Origin: an uncultured Bacteroides sp.
GTDB lineage: Bacteria; Bacillota; Clostridia; Lachnospirales; Lachnospiraceae
Assembly (NCBI GenBank): GCA_945913015.1
Contig: CAMECH010000005.1
Location: 62,001 to 126,000 of the forward strand
DNA length: 64,000 nt
Reading direction: 5' to 3'
Every line of letters starts with the position of its first letter. Position 1 is the stretch's first letter. The notes beneath the pieces were generated by a model. It worked only from the letters and a program-made list of their open reading frames with translations, ran no database searches and was not told the origin of the DNA. Positions 45,650 to 54,838 of this stretch are shown one piece after another. The position numbers were made by a program, and so were the translations under genes.

Positions 45650-47175
45650 ACCCTGTATGTCACCGCCTCTTTAATATGCCTTTCCGTTATACTTCTGCTT
45701 TCCTCCATATCTGCAATGGTTCTTGCCACCTTTAGAATTTTGTAATATCCCCTTGCCGTAAGAGAAAGCTTTTCAAAAACTTTTTCCAATAATGCCTTCT
45801 CAGCATTTCCCAATCGGCAGTATTCCTTAATCTCTTCTTTTGTTAATTCTGCATTTAATATTCCTCTGTCATGCTGAATCTGCCTTGCAGCCGCAACTCT
45901 TCTGCGTATATCTTCTGTGTCCGTTCTGCCCTTTTTCCCCTTATCCGAATCACTGAAATCATTATATTTTACAGTTGATACATAAATACACAGATCAAAT
46001 CTGTCCATAAGTGGTCGGCTTATTCTTGCTTTGTACCTCTTTACTTCGCTTTCTGTACATGTACACCTGTTTTTATCAGGATAAAAGCCGCACTTGCATG
46101 GGTTCATTGCTGCCACCAGCATAAAATGTGCAGGAAAAACATATGTATTTGAACATCGCGACAGGGTAACCCTGCCATCTTCTAACGGCTGACGCATCGC
46201 ATCCAGTGTCGCCGTCTTAAATTCCGTCAATTCATCAAGAAAAAGCACACCTCTGTTGGCAAGTGTTATCTCTCCGGGATTTGGTACTTTACCGCCTCCT
46301 ATCAATGCCTTAAGTGTTATCGTATGATGCGGACTTCTGTATGGAGGTCTTGTTATCAGCCCTGCCGTATTATCAAGCAGCCCTGCGATACTGTATATTT
46401 CAGATACCTCAAGGCTTTCTTTTAGTGAAAGACCGGGAAGTATGCCGGCAATGCGTTTTGCCATCATTGTCTTTCCACTGCCCGGAGCCCCCATATACAG
46501 GATATTATGTCCTCCTGCCGCCGCAATCATCGATGCCCGCACTGCCGACTCCTGCCCGCAGACATCAGCAAAATCAATATTTTCTTTGTCACTGTGCTCT
46601 TCTTTTAAAGCAGCTTTGGCTATATTTGCATAATCAACATGGCTCACCTTTTCAAGCGAATCTGCTTTTCCGTTAAGGAAATCTGCCACATTCTTAAGCG
46701 AAACCGCGCCATATACATCAATTCCGTCAATCACGGCACCTTCAAACGCATTATCATACGGAACAATACACCTCTTAAGCCCCATCTCCTTTGCCTTTAC
46801 TATACATGGAAGTATGCCTCTTACTGCATGAATGCTTCCATCAAGACTAAGCTCCCCCATAATGAGGCTTTCCTCAAGCCCTGCTTCCTCAACAAGTCCA
46901 TTGGCAGCAAGCGTTCCAACCGCAATTGCAAGATCAAACGCCGTACCGCCTTTGGGCGTATTGGCCGGAGAAATGTTAATGGTCACATGCTGTGGTCGTA
47001 TCGCAAATCCCGAATTTTTCAGTGCAACCCTGACACGTTCCCTTGCCTCCCTCACCTCACTTGACAGACTTCCACCCATTTCAAATCCCGGAAGTCCTGA
47101 CTGAACATCTGCCTCAACAGCTACAATCTGAGCCGTAAGACCATAAACATTGCCACATAATACTTTACTAACCAA
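45646..47175 (-). CDS. comM: YifB/ComM-family AAA+ ATPase
   Basis: Hexameric branch-migration helicase that helps integrate transforming DNA (shown for ComM in Proteobacteria); often misnamed magnesium chelatase. N-terminal ChlI-like domain, Walker A MGAPGSGKTMMAKRIAG near residues 217-233, Walker B GVLFLDELTEF, and a C-terminal Mg-chelatase-type domain. A TTG at 47175 has GGGAG five bases upstream and begins MVSKVLCGNVYGL, the usual family start; the longer frame from 47205 lacks a site. 509 residues. Confidence 0.93.
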   Translation of the reverse strand: MVSKVLCGNVYGLTAQIVAVEADVQSGLPGFEMGGSLSSEVREARERVRVALKNSGFAIRPQHVTINISPANTPKGGTAFDLAIAVGTLAANGLVEEAGLEESLIMGELSLDGSIHAVRGILPCIVKAKEMGLKRCIVPYDNAFEGAVIDGIDVYGAVSLKNVADFLNGKADSLEKVSHVDYANIAKAALKEEHSDKENIDFADVCGQESAVRASMIAAAGGHNILYMGAPGSGKTMMAKRIAGILPGLSLKESLEVSEIYSIAGLLDNTAGLITRPPYRSPHHTITLKALIGGGKVPNPGEITLANRGVLFLDELTEFKTATLDAMRQPLEDGRVTLSRCSNTYVFPAHFMLVAAMNPCKCGFYPDKNRCTCTESEVKRYKARISRPLMDRFDLCIYVSTVKYNDFSDSDKGKKGRTDTEDIRRRVAAARQIQHDRGILNAELTKEEIKEYCRLGNAEKALLEKVFEKLSLTARGYYKILKVARTIADMEESRSITERHIKEAVTYRV

Positions 47176-47280
47176 TTCTTCTCCCTTCCAACCATAATAG
47201 ACCAATTCAAAGCGGAATAAATTAAGAATAACAAAAGACAGATAGAAAGGTATTGCCCTACCTTAAGAAATAAAGATAAA

Positions 47281-47324
47281 AAATGTGCCTTTGTGTTATA
47301 TAAAAATAACACAAAAGCACATTT
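47281..47324 (-). terminator. Rho-independent terminator of the pilus operon
   Basis: A 19-bp stem (47281-47299 with 47306-47324, one G-U pair) and a 6-base loop are followed on the minus strand by TTTATC, with the stem's own terminal Ts adding to the tract. It lies 12 bases after the DUF5057-type gene. Confidence 0.9.
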
Positions 47325-47335
47325 AAAGTCAATCA

Positions 47336-50300
47336 TTAATCAAGTTCAAAATAATTTCTTCTTACGTATGTACCAAATGCTATGCCTGAAGCCTTTGCCG
47401 TATCAGTTACCTGAATACCTATTTTCAGCTTGTTGGTCGTATACAGGCCAAGCACCTTGCTAAGTGCTGCCGCACCCTGTGCATTTGCAAGTGCATACAA
47501 ATCCTCTGTATACTCCTTCTGATTCTCAAGCGTATCACCATAATCTCTAAGAACCAGTTCACCATCATCATAGGCTCCGTTATAATTTTCATCAACGAAA
47601 ATCTTTGCCTTTGCAAATTTGTCGCCTGCGGCAAGGTCTTCATCGGTAGCGGTAAATATAAGCGGAATTGTGTTGTCTGTCGATACAACACCATTTATAT
47701 CTGTCTTTAACGTACGTGCAATAATATCATAGTTATTGTCGCCCGTGCTCACGCCATTGATAATCTTAACCTCCGGCGGCATTGTAGCAACAATAATTGA
47801 ACGTACAAGCGTGTTGACAAACAGCTTCATCTCCTGGTCATTATTCTCAATCTTAGCATGACCGGCACTTGTGTAAGTAACATTCCCCTTTGAGTAAATG
47901 TAGTAGTTATTAGAAGCATCCTGACCACAGTTCTCAAAGTATTTTTCATTACCTAGAGTACCTTCTCCCAGAGTATACCATACAGTTACCTCACTGTCAT
48001 GGACACCTGCAAGTTCATTACCTTCAGGATCTGTCGTCTTGATTTCTTCAAGATTAAGCTGGTAGAACTGTCCGTGTGTTGTAGCTACTTCAATCGTATC
48101 ACCAATCTTATAAGGATACTCTGTCACCTGCCCCCAGTTAAGCTTGTTGACCTCACTGGTATTCTTTGTGCTGGTACTGCTCTTTACATCATTAAATGAT
48201 GTATAACCTGTCAGCTTAGACAACAGACTGTTTGTATACGCTCCGCTGCCTTTCATACCGATAGGCTGTGTGAGCTGCCTTGTCATAATCGGCTCATTAT
48301 ACGAACCTGCCTCATCTCTGTAGGTCATTGTATCATGTGTAAACAATACCGAATGACCCTCACTGATATATTTATTAAGCGCATCCATAGCTTCCTGTGT
48401 ACGGAACGCCCTTCCCTCTCTTCCGTATGAATCACGAAAACCTACAACAACAATTGAAAATGCATTAAGATAATTAGCATCATCCTTTATCTTATCTTCA
48501 AAATCCTGAATCTTCATTGTTGTAACATCAAGCCCCATACCTGTTACGGCACTTGCAGTCTGGAAACATGACTTAAATGTGTTACTTGTCATGTTCATCG
48601 TCGTTACCTCATTATAAGTTTCAGAGTCTGTTGCATTATAAATCTGAAGCACCTTTACTGTCTTGGCTTTCTGAGCCTTCAGGGCAAATGAGCTCTCCTC
48701 AATCTGTGAATATCCTGCTCTTGATATTTCAATCTTGAACTTAAAGTAACCAAACCATTCTGACGGAAGAGTTCCGGCGATATCAACCGTATATTTGTCG
48801 CCTGCCGTTATCGTTGTCGGAATATCATAATCCGCAAACAGCTCTCGCATATCACCTGAAGGCACTTCGTTGTACAATGCATCCGCATTACGGTCAATAT
48901 AAAGCTTGACATGGCTACCTGCCGGGATATTACCGTCCGCCCTTATTTGGAACGATACATCACCAAGTGCCATAGGCGTTCTGTTTGAATCGTAGTCATA
49001 TGCCGACGGCGATACAATTGTAAAGTCAGGTCTTGCAGGGAATTCCAGCACCTTCTTCGTCTTGAAATCCGTCGATGTTGAGTCATCCGCAAGAGTCGTA
49101 ATATTGCTGCTTGCTTTACCCTCCGCATTCAGGCGCTCATTGAGCTTTATCCTGCTCATCTTATAGATATTTGATTCGCTGCCGTCTCTCTTTACCCTGT
49201 CAATAACACCTGATGCATTATATACATCCGGCATCTCAAGAAGCGGAAGCCCTGCCTTAACATACTCATACAGTCTTTCATATGCCTTATTGGTAAAATC
49301 ATTACCGGAGTAATTCTTGCTGCCTATGTTACTGTTACTTACAATCGCTCCGCTTTCTGTTATAAGTGTTCCGGTATTAGCCGTATTATTCTTATAATTC
49401 GTATTGATGTAACTGCTTGGATTATATGTTCCAATAATAATCAAATCAACACTTGATTTCAAATCCTCATTGAGACCGTTAAATGCATTGACCGATACCG
49501 ACCTTATGTTGACAGTGAAATCTCTTGACTTCTTGTTAAGCACATAAGTACCCTTATCAGTTCCCTCTTCAAGACTCTGGCTCACCACCGTATAGTCACC
49601 GGTTATACCAAATGTCCTAAGAATCTTATCAGCGCCTTCTGCACTGTTAAACTCATACCTGCCCCATGGCTGTATTTCAATTACATTAATTTCACTCATA
49701 TAATCATTAAGTGAATACAGACCCATGATATATCTGAGGATATCACGGTATGTTGCATTAGGCGTTCCGCCCCACATCGGAGTTGAAACTCCGAAGATGT
49801 CCTGAACCGTTGCGAGGTCACTTCCCGGTCTTGCCACGTCACCGCCGCTGATACCGTTTTTCATGGACTGGTCCATTACGTTAGTACCCGGGAATGTATA
49901 AAAGTTGTTATGAATATACTCAGAACCGTTAGCTGTTGATGTCGCATTAAAATACGGATACTGAGGTGGCTGCCCTGAACCCGGATGAAGTATCTGCCAG
50001 AACATTTCAGTTCCCCACGGAACAACAGTACCATCAAGTCTCTTTACAGTCATCGATGTTGCTGTTGTTTCAACACTTCCGCCGGAACCCTTGTACTGGA
50101 ATACACCTGCCCTGTTTTCTGTCTCATTATTAATCATATCCTCAAGTGCATATTCCTCAATAAACTGCTCCTGCGTAATTGCAAGTTCAAGCATTCCAAG
50201 CTGGTAAAATCCATTGGTTGTATCGGAACCGAGTGCCGACCAGTCCATACTTACAGCAAGATTATCATTAACATTTCTCATATAAATGTATAATGCAAGG

Positions 50301-51052
50301 TCATTGCGTATATGAAGAGTAGTTTCTGTTGTATTATTCCATACATAATCCTGAGAAAGTCCTGTTGCCTTTCCAAGACCATATGTTGCGCAATACTCTG
50401 CCATTTTCTTATAAGCATTGGCAACACTGCCGTCATGAAGCTTTGGATTCATATATACAAAATCTGCATTCTTGACATCATCATATGTAAGCTCTGTATC
50501 CTTAACCGACTTTACAACAAGCTTATCTGACATATCCGAATACTTTGTAGCCATATCAGTATCATCATTATCAGAGAACAGCATATGTGCAAGAACATTG
50601 CGGTCTTCAAAATAGCGGAGATTTCCATATTCGTCACTAATATACGTTCCATGAGCTCCATCCCAGTTCTGACCTGAGAAAATCTGGGCAACACCGTGAC
50701 TTAACTCCTTCTCCATTGTGCTTTTAACCGAAGCATTGTTACCAGTCTTTTCGTACAGCTTCTTAAGGTCACTTTCCTTAACCGGCATGGAATCACCGCC
50801 AACCCAGTAACCAAGCTGTCCTATACATTTATCAGGAACAATTTCCAATATTACATACGGATTGTCCTTCGTGTAATACTTATCATTAAACTCTACTACC
50901 GTAGGAATATCAGCCTTCTTATCGTAGCTGTCAGCACGGACCTCAACAATCGTAATTACTCCGGCAGCGGCAACAAGCATAACAAATGCCATAAATACCG
51001 ACAAGTATTTTTTTAAATTTGCCATTTTCAACTTTTTCTTTAACCTAGACAT
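47336..51052 (-). CDS. Large secreted DUF5057-type protein, possible pilus-associated adhesin (PilY1 position)
   Basis: 1238 residues. An N-terminal Sec signal (about 10-40, hydrophobic core FMAFVMLVAAAGVITIV, cleavage near VRA) precedes a large extracellular region. The segment NPYVILEIVPDKCIGQLGYW near residue 60 fits the start of DUF5057. A stretch at about 840-960 (VKVLQIYNA, FSIVVVGFRDSYG, SEGHSVLFTHDTMTY) looks like a glutamine-amidotransferase-type fold without clear catalytic residues. No sortase motif or C-terminal anchor. It closes the pilus operon after four minor-pilin-like genes. The function is unknown; a tip adhesin role is my inference from position. Confidence 0.7.
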   Translation of the reverse strand: MSRLKKKLKMANLKKYLSVFMAFVMLVAAAGVITIVEVRADSYDKKADIPTVVEFNDKYYTKDNPYVILEIVPDKCIGQLGYWVGGDSMPVKESDLKKLYEKTGNNASVKSTMEKELSHGVAQIFSGQNWDGAHGTYISDEYGNLRYFEDRNVLAHMLFSDNDDTDMATKYSDMSDKLVVKSVKDTELTYDDVKNADFVYMNPKLHDGSVANAYKKMAEYCATYGLGKATGLSQDYVWNNTTETTLHIRNDLALYIYMRNVNDNLAVSMDWSALGSDTTNGFYQLGMLELAITQEQFIEEYALEDMINNETENRAGVFQYKGSGGSVETTATSMTVKRLDGTVVPWGTEMFWQILHPGSGQPPQYPYFNATSTANGSEYIHNNFYTFPGTNVMDQSMKNGISGGDVARPGSDLATVQDIFGVSTPMWGGTPNATYRDILRYIMGLYSLNDYMSEINVIEIQPWGRYEFNSAEGADKILRTFGITGDYTVVSQSLEEGTDKGTYVLNKKSRDFTVNIRSVSVNAFNGLNEDLKSSVDLIIIGTYNPSSYINTNYKNNTANTGTLITESGAIVSNSNIGSKNYSGNDFTNKAYERLYEYVKAGLPLLEMPDVYNASGVIDRVKRDGSESNIYKMSRIKLNERLNAEGKASSNITTLADDSTSTDFKTKKVLEFPARPDFTIVSPSAYDYDSNRTPMALGDVSFQIRADGNIPAGSHVKLYIDRNADALYNEVPSGDMRELFADYDIPTTITAGDKYTVDIAGTLPSEWFGYFKFKIEISRAGYSQIEESSFALKAQKAKTVKVLQIYNATDSETYNEVTTMNMTSNTFKSCFQTASAVTGMGLDVTTMKIQDFEDKIKDDANYLNAFSIVVVGFRDSYGREGRAFRTQEAMDALNKYISEGHSVLFTHDTMTYRDEAGSYNEPIMTRQLTQPIGMKGSGAYTNSLLSKLTGYTSFNDVKSSTSTKNTSEVNKLNWGQVTEYPYKIGDTIEVATTHGQFYQLNLEEIKTTDPEGNELAGVHDSEVTVWYTLGEGTLGNEKYFENCGQDASNNYYIYSKGNVTYTSAGHAKIENNDQEMKLFVNTLVRSIIVATMPPEVKIINGVSTGDNNYDIIARTLKTDINGVVSTDNTIPLIFTATDEDLAAGDKFAKAKIFVDENYNGAYDDGELVLRDYGDTLENQKEYTEDLYALANAQGAAALSKVLGLYTTNKLKIGIQVTDTAKASGIAFGTYVRRNYFELD

Positions 51053-51090
51053 TCATAACCTCTCATTCCGCCCCTTCGGCTGGCAGGCAA

Positions 51091-51732
51091 TCAATCATAT
51101 GCAATATAGCTGTCAAACTGTTCCATATATGGTGCATTCGAGAAAAGGAAACCCTGCATCGTCATATCTGCCGAGCTGAGTCTGTTCCTTACGGAAGTAA
51201 CTCTTGATACCTCTCTCGTTATTCCGTTAAATTCAAGTTTAAGCGTAACCTTAAGCTGTACCGGATTATTAATTCCTATTACCTTATGCTGTATTGTTCC
51301 CGTCTCATTTACAGTTTCTGTCCTAAGACTGGTTGATACAACATCTATCTTGAACTCTTCAACATTCTTACATAACAGTCCCATTGCATCAGGATCGGCA
51401 ACACTTGTTCCCATATAAAGACATCCGTCCTTATGCTGGTAAACAACACTATTTCCGCCCTTAGTGGAACTGCTGGTCTGAAAAGTCGTATTTACATTTG
51501 AATTTGAAATTACAATGAAATTGGCTTCCATTATGGAGTTGCTGATATTATTAAGTGCAATATCGGCATCTTCCTGAAGCTGTGTCATTATAGTATGCTT
51601 ATTGTACTGTTTCAGTCCCTGCGTCATAAGAACTGTAAGTGCAGATACTACAATTGCTCCGACGGCAAGTGCGACCAGAAGCTCTACAAGCGATACACCC
51701 CTGTTGTTGCGCTTATCTCTAATTTTCCTCAT
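51091..51732 (-). CDS. PilW-like minor pilin (prepilin-type N-terminus)
   Basis: Prepilin with a short basic leader and class III cleavage site: NRGVSLVELLVALAVGAIVV, with the conserved Glu at mature position 5 and the N-terminal hydrophobic helix. The remaining 170 residues are beta-rich and resemble PilW/PilJ-type minor pilins. The ATG at 51732 has GAGG six bases upstream, so it is preferred over the ATG at 51744. Between the FimT/GspH-like pilin and the DUF5057-type gene. Confidence 0.8.
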   Translation of the reverse strand: MRKIRDKRNNRGVSLVELLVALAVGAIVVSALTVLMTQGLKQYNKHTIMTQLQEDADIALNNISNSIMEANFIVISNSNVNTTFQTSSSTKGGNSVVYQHKDGCLYMGTSVADPDAMGLLCKNVEEFKIDVVSTSLRTETVNETGTIQHKVIGINNPVQLKVTLKLEFNGITREVSRVTSVRNRLSSADMTMQGFLFSNAPYMEQFDSYIAYD

Positions 51733-51767
51733 AATAATCCTCATTTCTGCGCACGCTTTTCGCTATG

Positions 51768-52328
51768 TTAATAATCTGTAGAAATTTTACCGGTGTTAAG
51801 CCACAGCGTCAACGTATAGGAAGCACCGTTAGGCGATTCCACCTTAAAGTAAAATTTATTGGATGTATTACACAAATCTGCACCGCTTACACCGCTCAAT
51901 ACATTTTTCACAGTACCTGTTCCCTGATTAAAATATATCAGCACCGACTGGGTATCCGTTATAACATTTTCAGCAGCTCCAACAGCTTTTATCGTAACCT
52001 TTGAGCCAAGATTCTGCCTGCTTACCTGATTTACATTTCCTGAAGAATCTTTACGGTAAATAGTAAAAACATACTGTCCCTTAGCCGAGCTTCTTGAAAG
52101 CTCACCATACCAGATACCTGTCTGTGCAAGCGTCTCATTGCGAAGGTCGGATATCTCCTGATACAGATTCTTTGATGCCTTTTTCGCATCAGCATTAACA
52201 AGCATATTAACTCCATATGCTGCTGTCGATGCCATTACGGCAAGTATTGCAACAACTACAATCAGCTCAACAAATGAAACGCCTCTGTTATTCGGTTTTA
52301 ATTTTCCCTTATTACTTCTGACTATCAT
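51768..52328 (-). CDS. FimT/GspH-like minor pilin
   Basis: 186 residues with a type IV prepilin N-terminus: NNRGVSFVELIVVVAILAVM, cleavage after Gly and Glu at mature position 5. The globular domain has a RNETLAQTGIWYGELSRSS part and a beta-rich end like GspH/FimT pseudopilins. Expected to be processed by the peptidase encoded at 59395-60165. Confidence 0.8.
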   Translation of the reverse strand: MIVRSNKGKLKPNNRGVSFVELIVVVAILAVMASTAAYGVNMLVNADAKKASKNLYQEISDLRNETLAQTGIWYGELSRSSAKGQYVFTIYRKDSSGNVNQVSRQNLGSKVTIKAVGAAENVITDTQSVLIYFNQGTGTVKNVLSGVSGADLCNTSNKFYFKVESPNGASYTLTLWLNTGKISTDY

Positions 52329-52351
52329 AAACTCTCCCCGCCAAATACAGA

Positions 52352-54835
52352 TTAATTCATTTCAGTCTTCTTCCAGTTATTAAAGTAAACAAGCTGACTG
52401 TATGTAATACTGTCAATTTCAATTTTCTCCTCAGATGAGCCACCACCTGTTCCGCCGGTTCTTGTTCCGCGGAACACCTTGATAAGCTTCTCCGCAGCAT
52501 CATCTGAAATCTGGGTACATATACTTTCAACAAGGCTTGCCGCATCAATCGTATTAGAAATATTTACATCTGCATTAATATTAATATTTCCGTTAGTTGT
52601 ATCAGTAGCAAGTGCTATCACAAGTCCGTCATAATCAGCCTCAATATTGACATTTCCTATTGCAACGATTATTCCGCCCTTAAAGCCGCTTGAGGAGTTG
52701 AATGTGTAGCCTCCGTTAGCAACAACTATCGGGTAATCCCCTGTACCATAGCGTCTTATATTACCTCCGAGTGACTGTACTCCCTCACTTATTGCTACTG
52801 TTGATGCCGTTATCACATCTGCACGGCTTACAAGCCTTTCAGCCACCGTACTTCCGTATCCGCATATTGTATTATAATCAACATTCTTTCCCGACTGTCC
52901 CGCAAATGAGCTCGGAATACCACCGGCAAGCGTCACGGACTCAAGTGAATACACCGGCATATCAAGCACATTTGTAAGTGCCGTATATCTGTTCTTTAAA
53001 TCTGCCGTAACCTGCTGTTTTGTATCTGCCGCCATCGAAACCTGTGCTCCGGTCTTAGCAAGAGAACCATTCACCTCTGCCTTCACCATTACACCTGATG
53101 TTGTCACAGAACCTGCAGGTGCTATAAATCCTGATGTCTGCTGGTCAAGATTCTTTAAGTTTACCTCAACCAGACTCTTCATATAATTCTTCTGTTTTAA
53201 CGCAGTATCAATCTCTTCCACGCTCATTCCAAGCGTTGTCATCTGCGCCGTAAAATCATCATCTGTTGAAAGAACCCAGTACATATAATCCGAACTTGAC
53301 TTTGCATCCTTAAAGTTAAGATATATAAAATACTGTCCTCCCACAGTCTTTACAACATACGGATTAGAACTGCTTAAAAGAGATTTTGCAAAATATTTTG
53401 TTGTCAGATACTCTGAAAGCTTTGTTCCGTTCACAGCCGCAATGCTTGCACACGGGTTGCCCACAACAGTACCTGCAGCCTCATTCACTGCAGTAGGAGG
53501 CACAAGATATACTTCCTGATCACCCTTGAATGAAAGCGACTCACCTGTTCTGTACGGTTCCTCCGTAGTTCCGTCATATATGATATAAGAACGTCCTGCA
53601 AGGTAAATGTATGAAGGCTTTAATGTAAGATTTGAATGTGCTCCGTTCACAATAATCGCACTACTCTCATCCTTATTTAAATCCGACACACCGCTGTTGC
53701 TGTAACCGTTATATACTCCGCCAACATAAACATTGCTTGAAGCTCCGTTTATCTTAAGGTCATTCTTTACAAATGTAGAGCCGTTCAGATTGATGGTCAC
53801 GCCATGACACGGCTGCGGCATACCGCTAACCGAATAGTTTTTAGGTATTATAATATTATCACACCACAACTGTGTTGAGCCTGAGAACGTAATCTGTGTC
53901 TGCTTTTCAGTAGTAACATCAGTCTTTGTAATAACCTGATTGCTTATAAATGTAGTACGGCTGCTGTCCTTTGCAAGGATTCCGCCGCCTCCCGCATATA
54001 CATTGCCGTCGACAAGCACCTGCTTGTTGGAGGCAATCTTAATTCCGTTATCCGCTATAAGGCTGAATTCTCCAAGTGACGGAACAGCGTTGATTGTCTG
54101 GGTTGCCGACGTATAATTAATATTTGACACAGGAAGCTTAATTCCGATATCAAATGTGAGCTGCGATTTATATCCGTCTGCTGTAATATATGTAACCTTT
54201 ACATTTTTTGCATTGAACACATACACGGAAGTATCTGCCCAATCTACCGTATAATAACAGTTGTCAATCGATTCCACATACGGATAATAAAATGTTCCCG
54301 CAAGTATGGAATTTTTAACAGAATTATTAGTTATATCAACTGAAATATAGCTGTTAAGAAGAGTCTTTAACTTATTGATATCAAGTGTCATCGGATTTGA
54401 CTCATCAAAGCTGCCTATTGCAAGACCATTTACAACATTATTCATATACTTCTTGCGAAGTTCCAAATCAGCCTTATTAAGAGTTCCTACGCCGCTGGGT
54501 TCATTATTTATCGAATAATTATTCCATGAAGGGTCATCATCAGTAGCAGCCGGTGACTTATCCGAACGAACCATTGTAGCCATTACATCCTGATACGCCT
54601 TTTCAAGCGCATTCATGCTCTCCATTCCAAGCTTTGAATAAATCTCATCCACAGCTTCCTCACAGGAATAGAATGTCTTCTGAGTCTTTTTGTCTACTTC
54701 CTTCATTTTGAGATTGACCATTGCCGCTGATATTGAAACACTTCCGAGTACAGCGATAAATGCAATGACAATAAGCACAACGACAAGCGTTGAGCCTGAA
54801 TTGTTTCTATTAATTTTGAAATGCATTTTCTTCAT
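52352..54835 (-). CDS. Oversized PilX-like pilus protein with large beta-rich passenger
   Basis: 827 residues, much longer than a normal PilX (about 200). The N-terminus NNSGSTLVVVLIVIAFIAVL is a prepilin-like helix but lacks the Glu at position 5, as in PilX-type proteins. After a helical EEAVDEIYSKL part, the region about 260-400 and again 660-790 contain short Gly/Val/Asn-rich repeats that suggest a beta-helix. Its start lies four bases after the stop of the PilV-like gene, hence coupled. Function inferred from context. Confidence 0.7.
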   Translation of the reverse strand: MKKMHFKINRNNSGSTLVVVLIVIAFIAVLGSVSISAAMVNLKMKEVDKKTQKTFYSCEEAVDEIYSKLGMESMNALEKAYQDVMATMVRSDKSPAATDDDPSWNNYSINNEPSGVGTLNKADLELRKKYMNNVVNGLAIGSFDESNPMTLDINKLKTLLNSYISVDITNNSVKNSILAGTFYYPYVESIDNCYYTVDWADTSVYVFNAKNVKVTYITADGYKSQLTFDIGIKLPVSNINYTSATQTINAVPSLGEFSLIADNGIKIASNKQVLVDGNVYAGGGGILAKDSSRTTFISNQVITKTDVTTEKQTQITFSGSTQLWCDNIIIPKNYSVSGMPQPCHGVTINLNGSTFVKNDLKINGASSNVYVGGVYNGYSNSGVSDLNKDESSAIIVNGAHSNLTLKPSYIYLAGRSYIIYDGTTEEPYRTGESLSFKGDQEVYLVPPTAVNEAAGTVVGNPCASIAAVNGTKLSEYLTTKYFAKSLLSSSNPYVVKTVGGQYFIYLNFKDAKSSSDYMYWVLSTDDDFTAQMTTLGMSVEEIDTALKQKNYMKSLVEVNLKNLDQQTSGFIAPAGSVTTSGVMVKAEVNGSLAKTGAQVSMAADTKQQVTADLKNRYTALTNVLDMPVYSLESVTLAGGIPSSFAGQSGKNVDYNTICGYGSTVAERLVSRADVITASTVAISEGVQSLGGNIRRYGTGDYPIVVANGGYTFNSSSGFKGGIIVAIGNVNIEADYDGLVIALATDTTNGNININADVNISNTIDAASLVESICTQISDDAAEKLIKVFRGTRTGGTGGGSSEEKIEIDSITYSQLVYFNNWKKTEMN

Positions 54836-54838
54836 GGG

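Noticed and set aside
45646-47175. Magnesium chelatase subunit
   Set aside because: Domain order and neighbours (dprA, topA) fit the YifB/ComM family; no chlorophyll or cobalamin genes are near.
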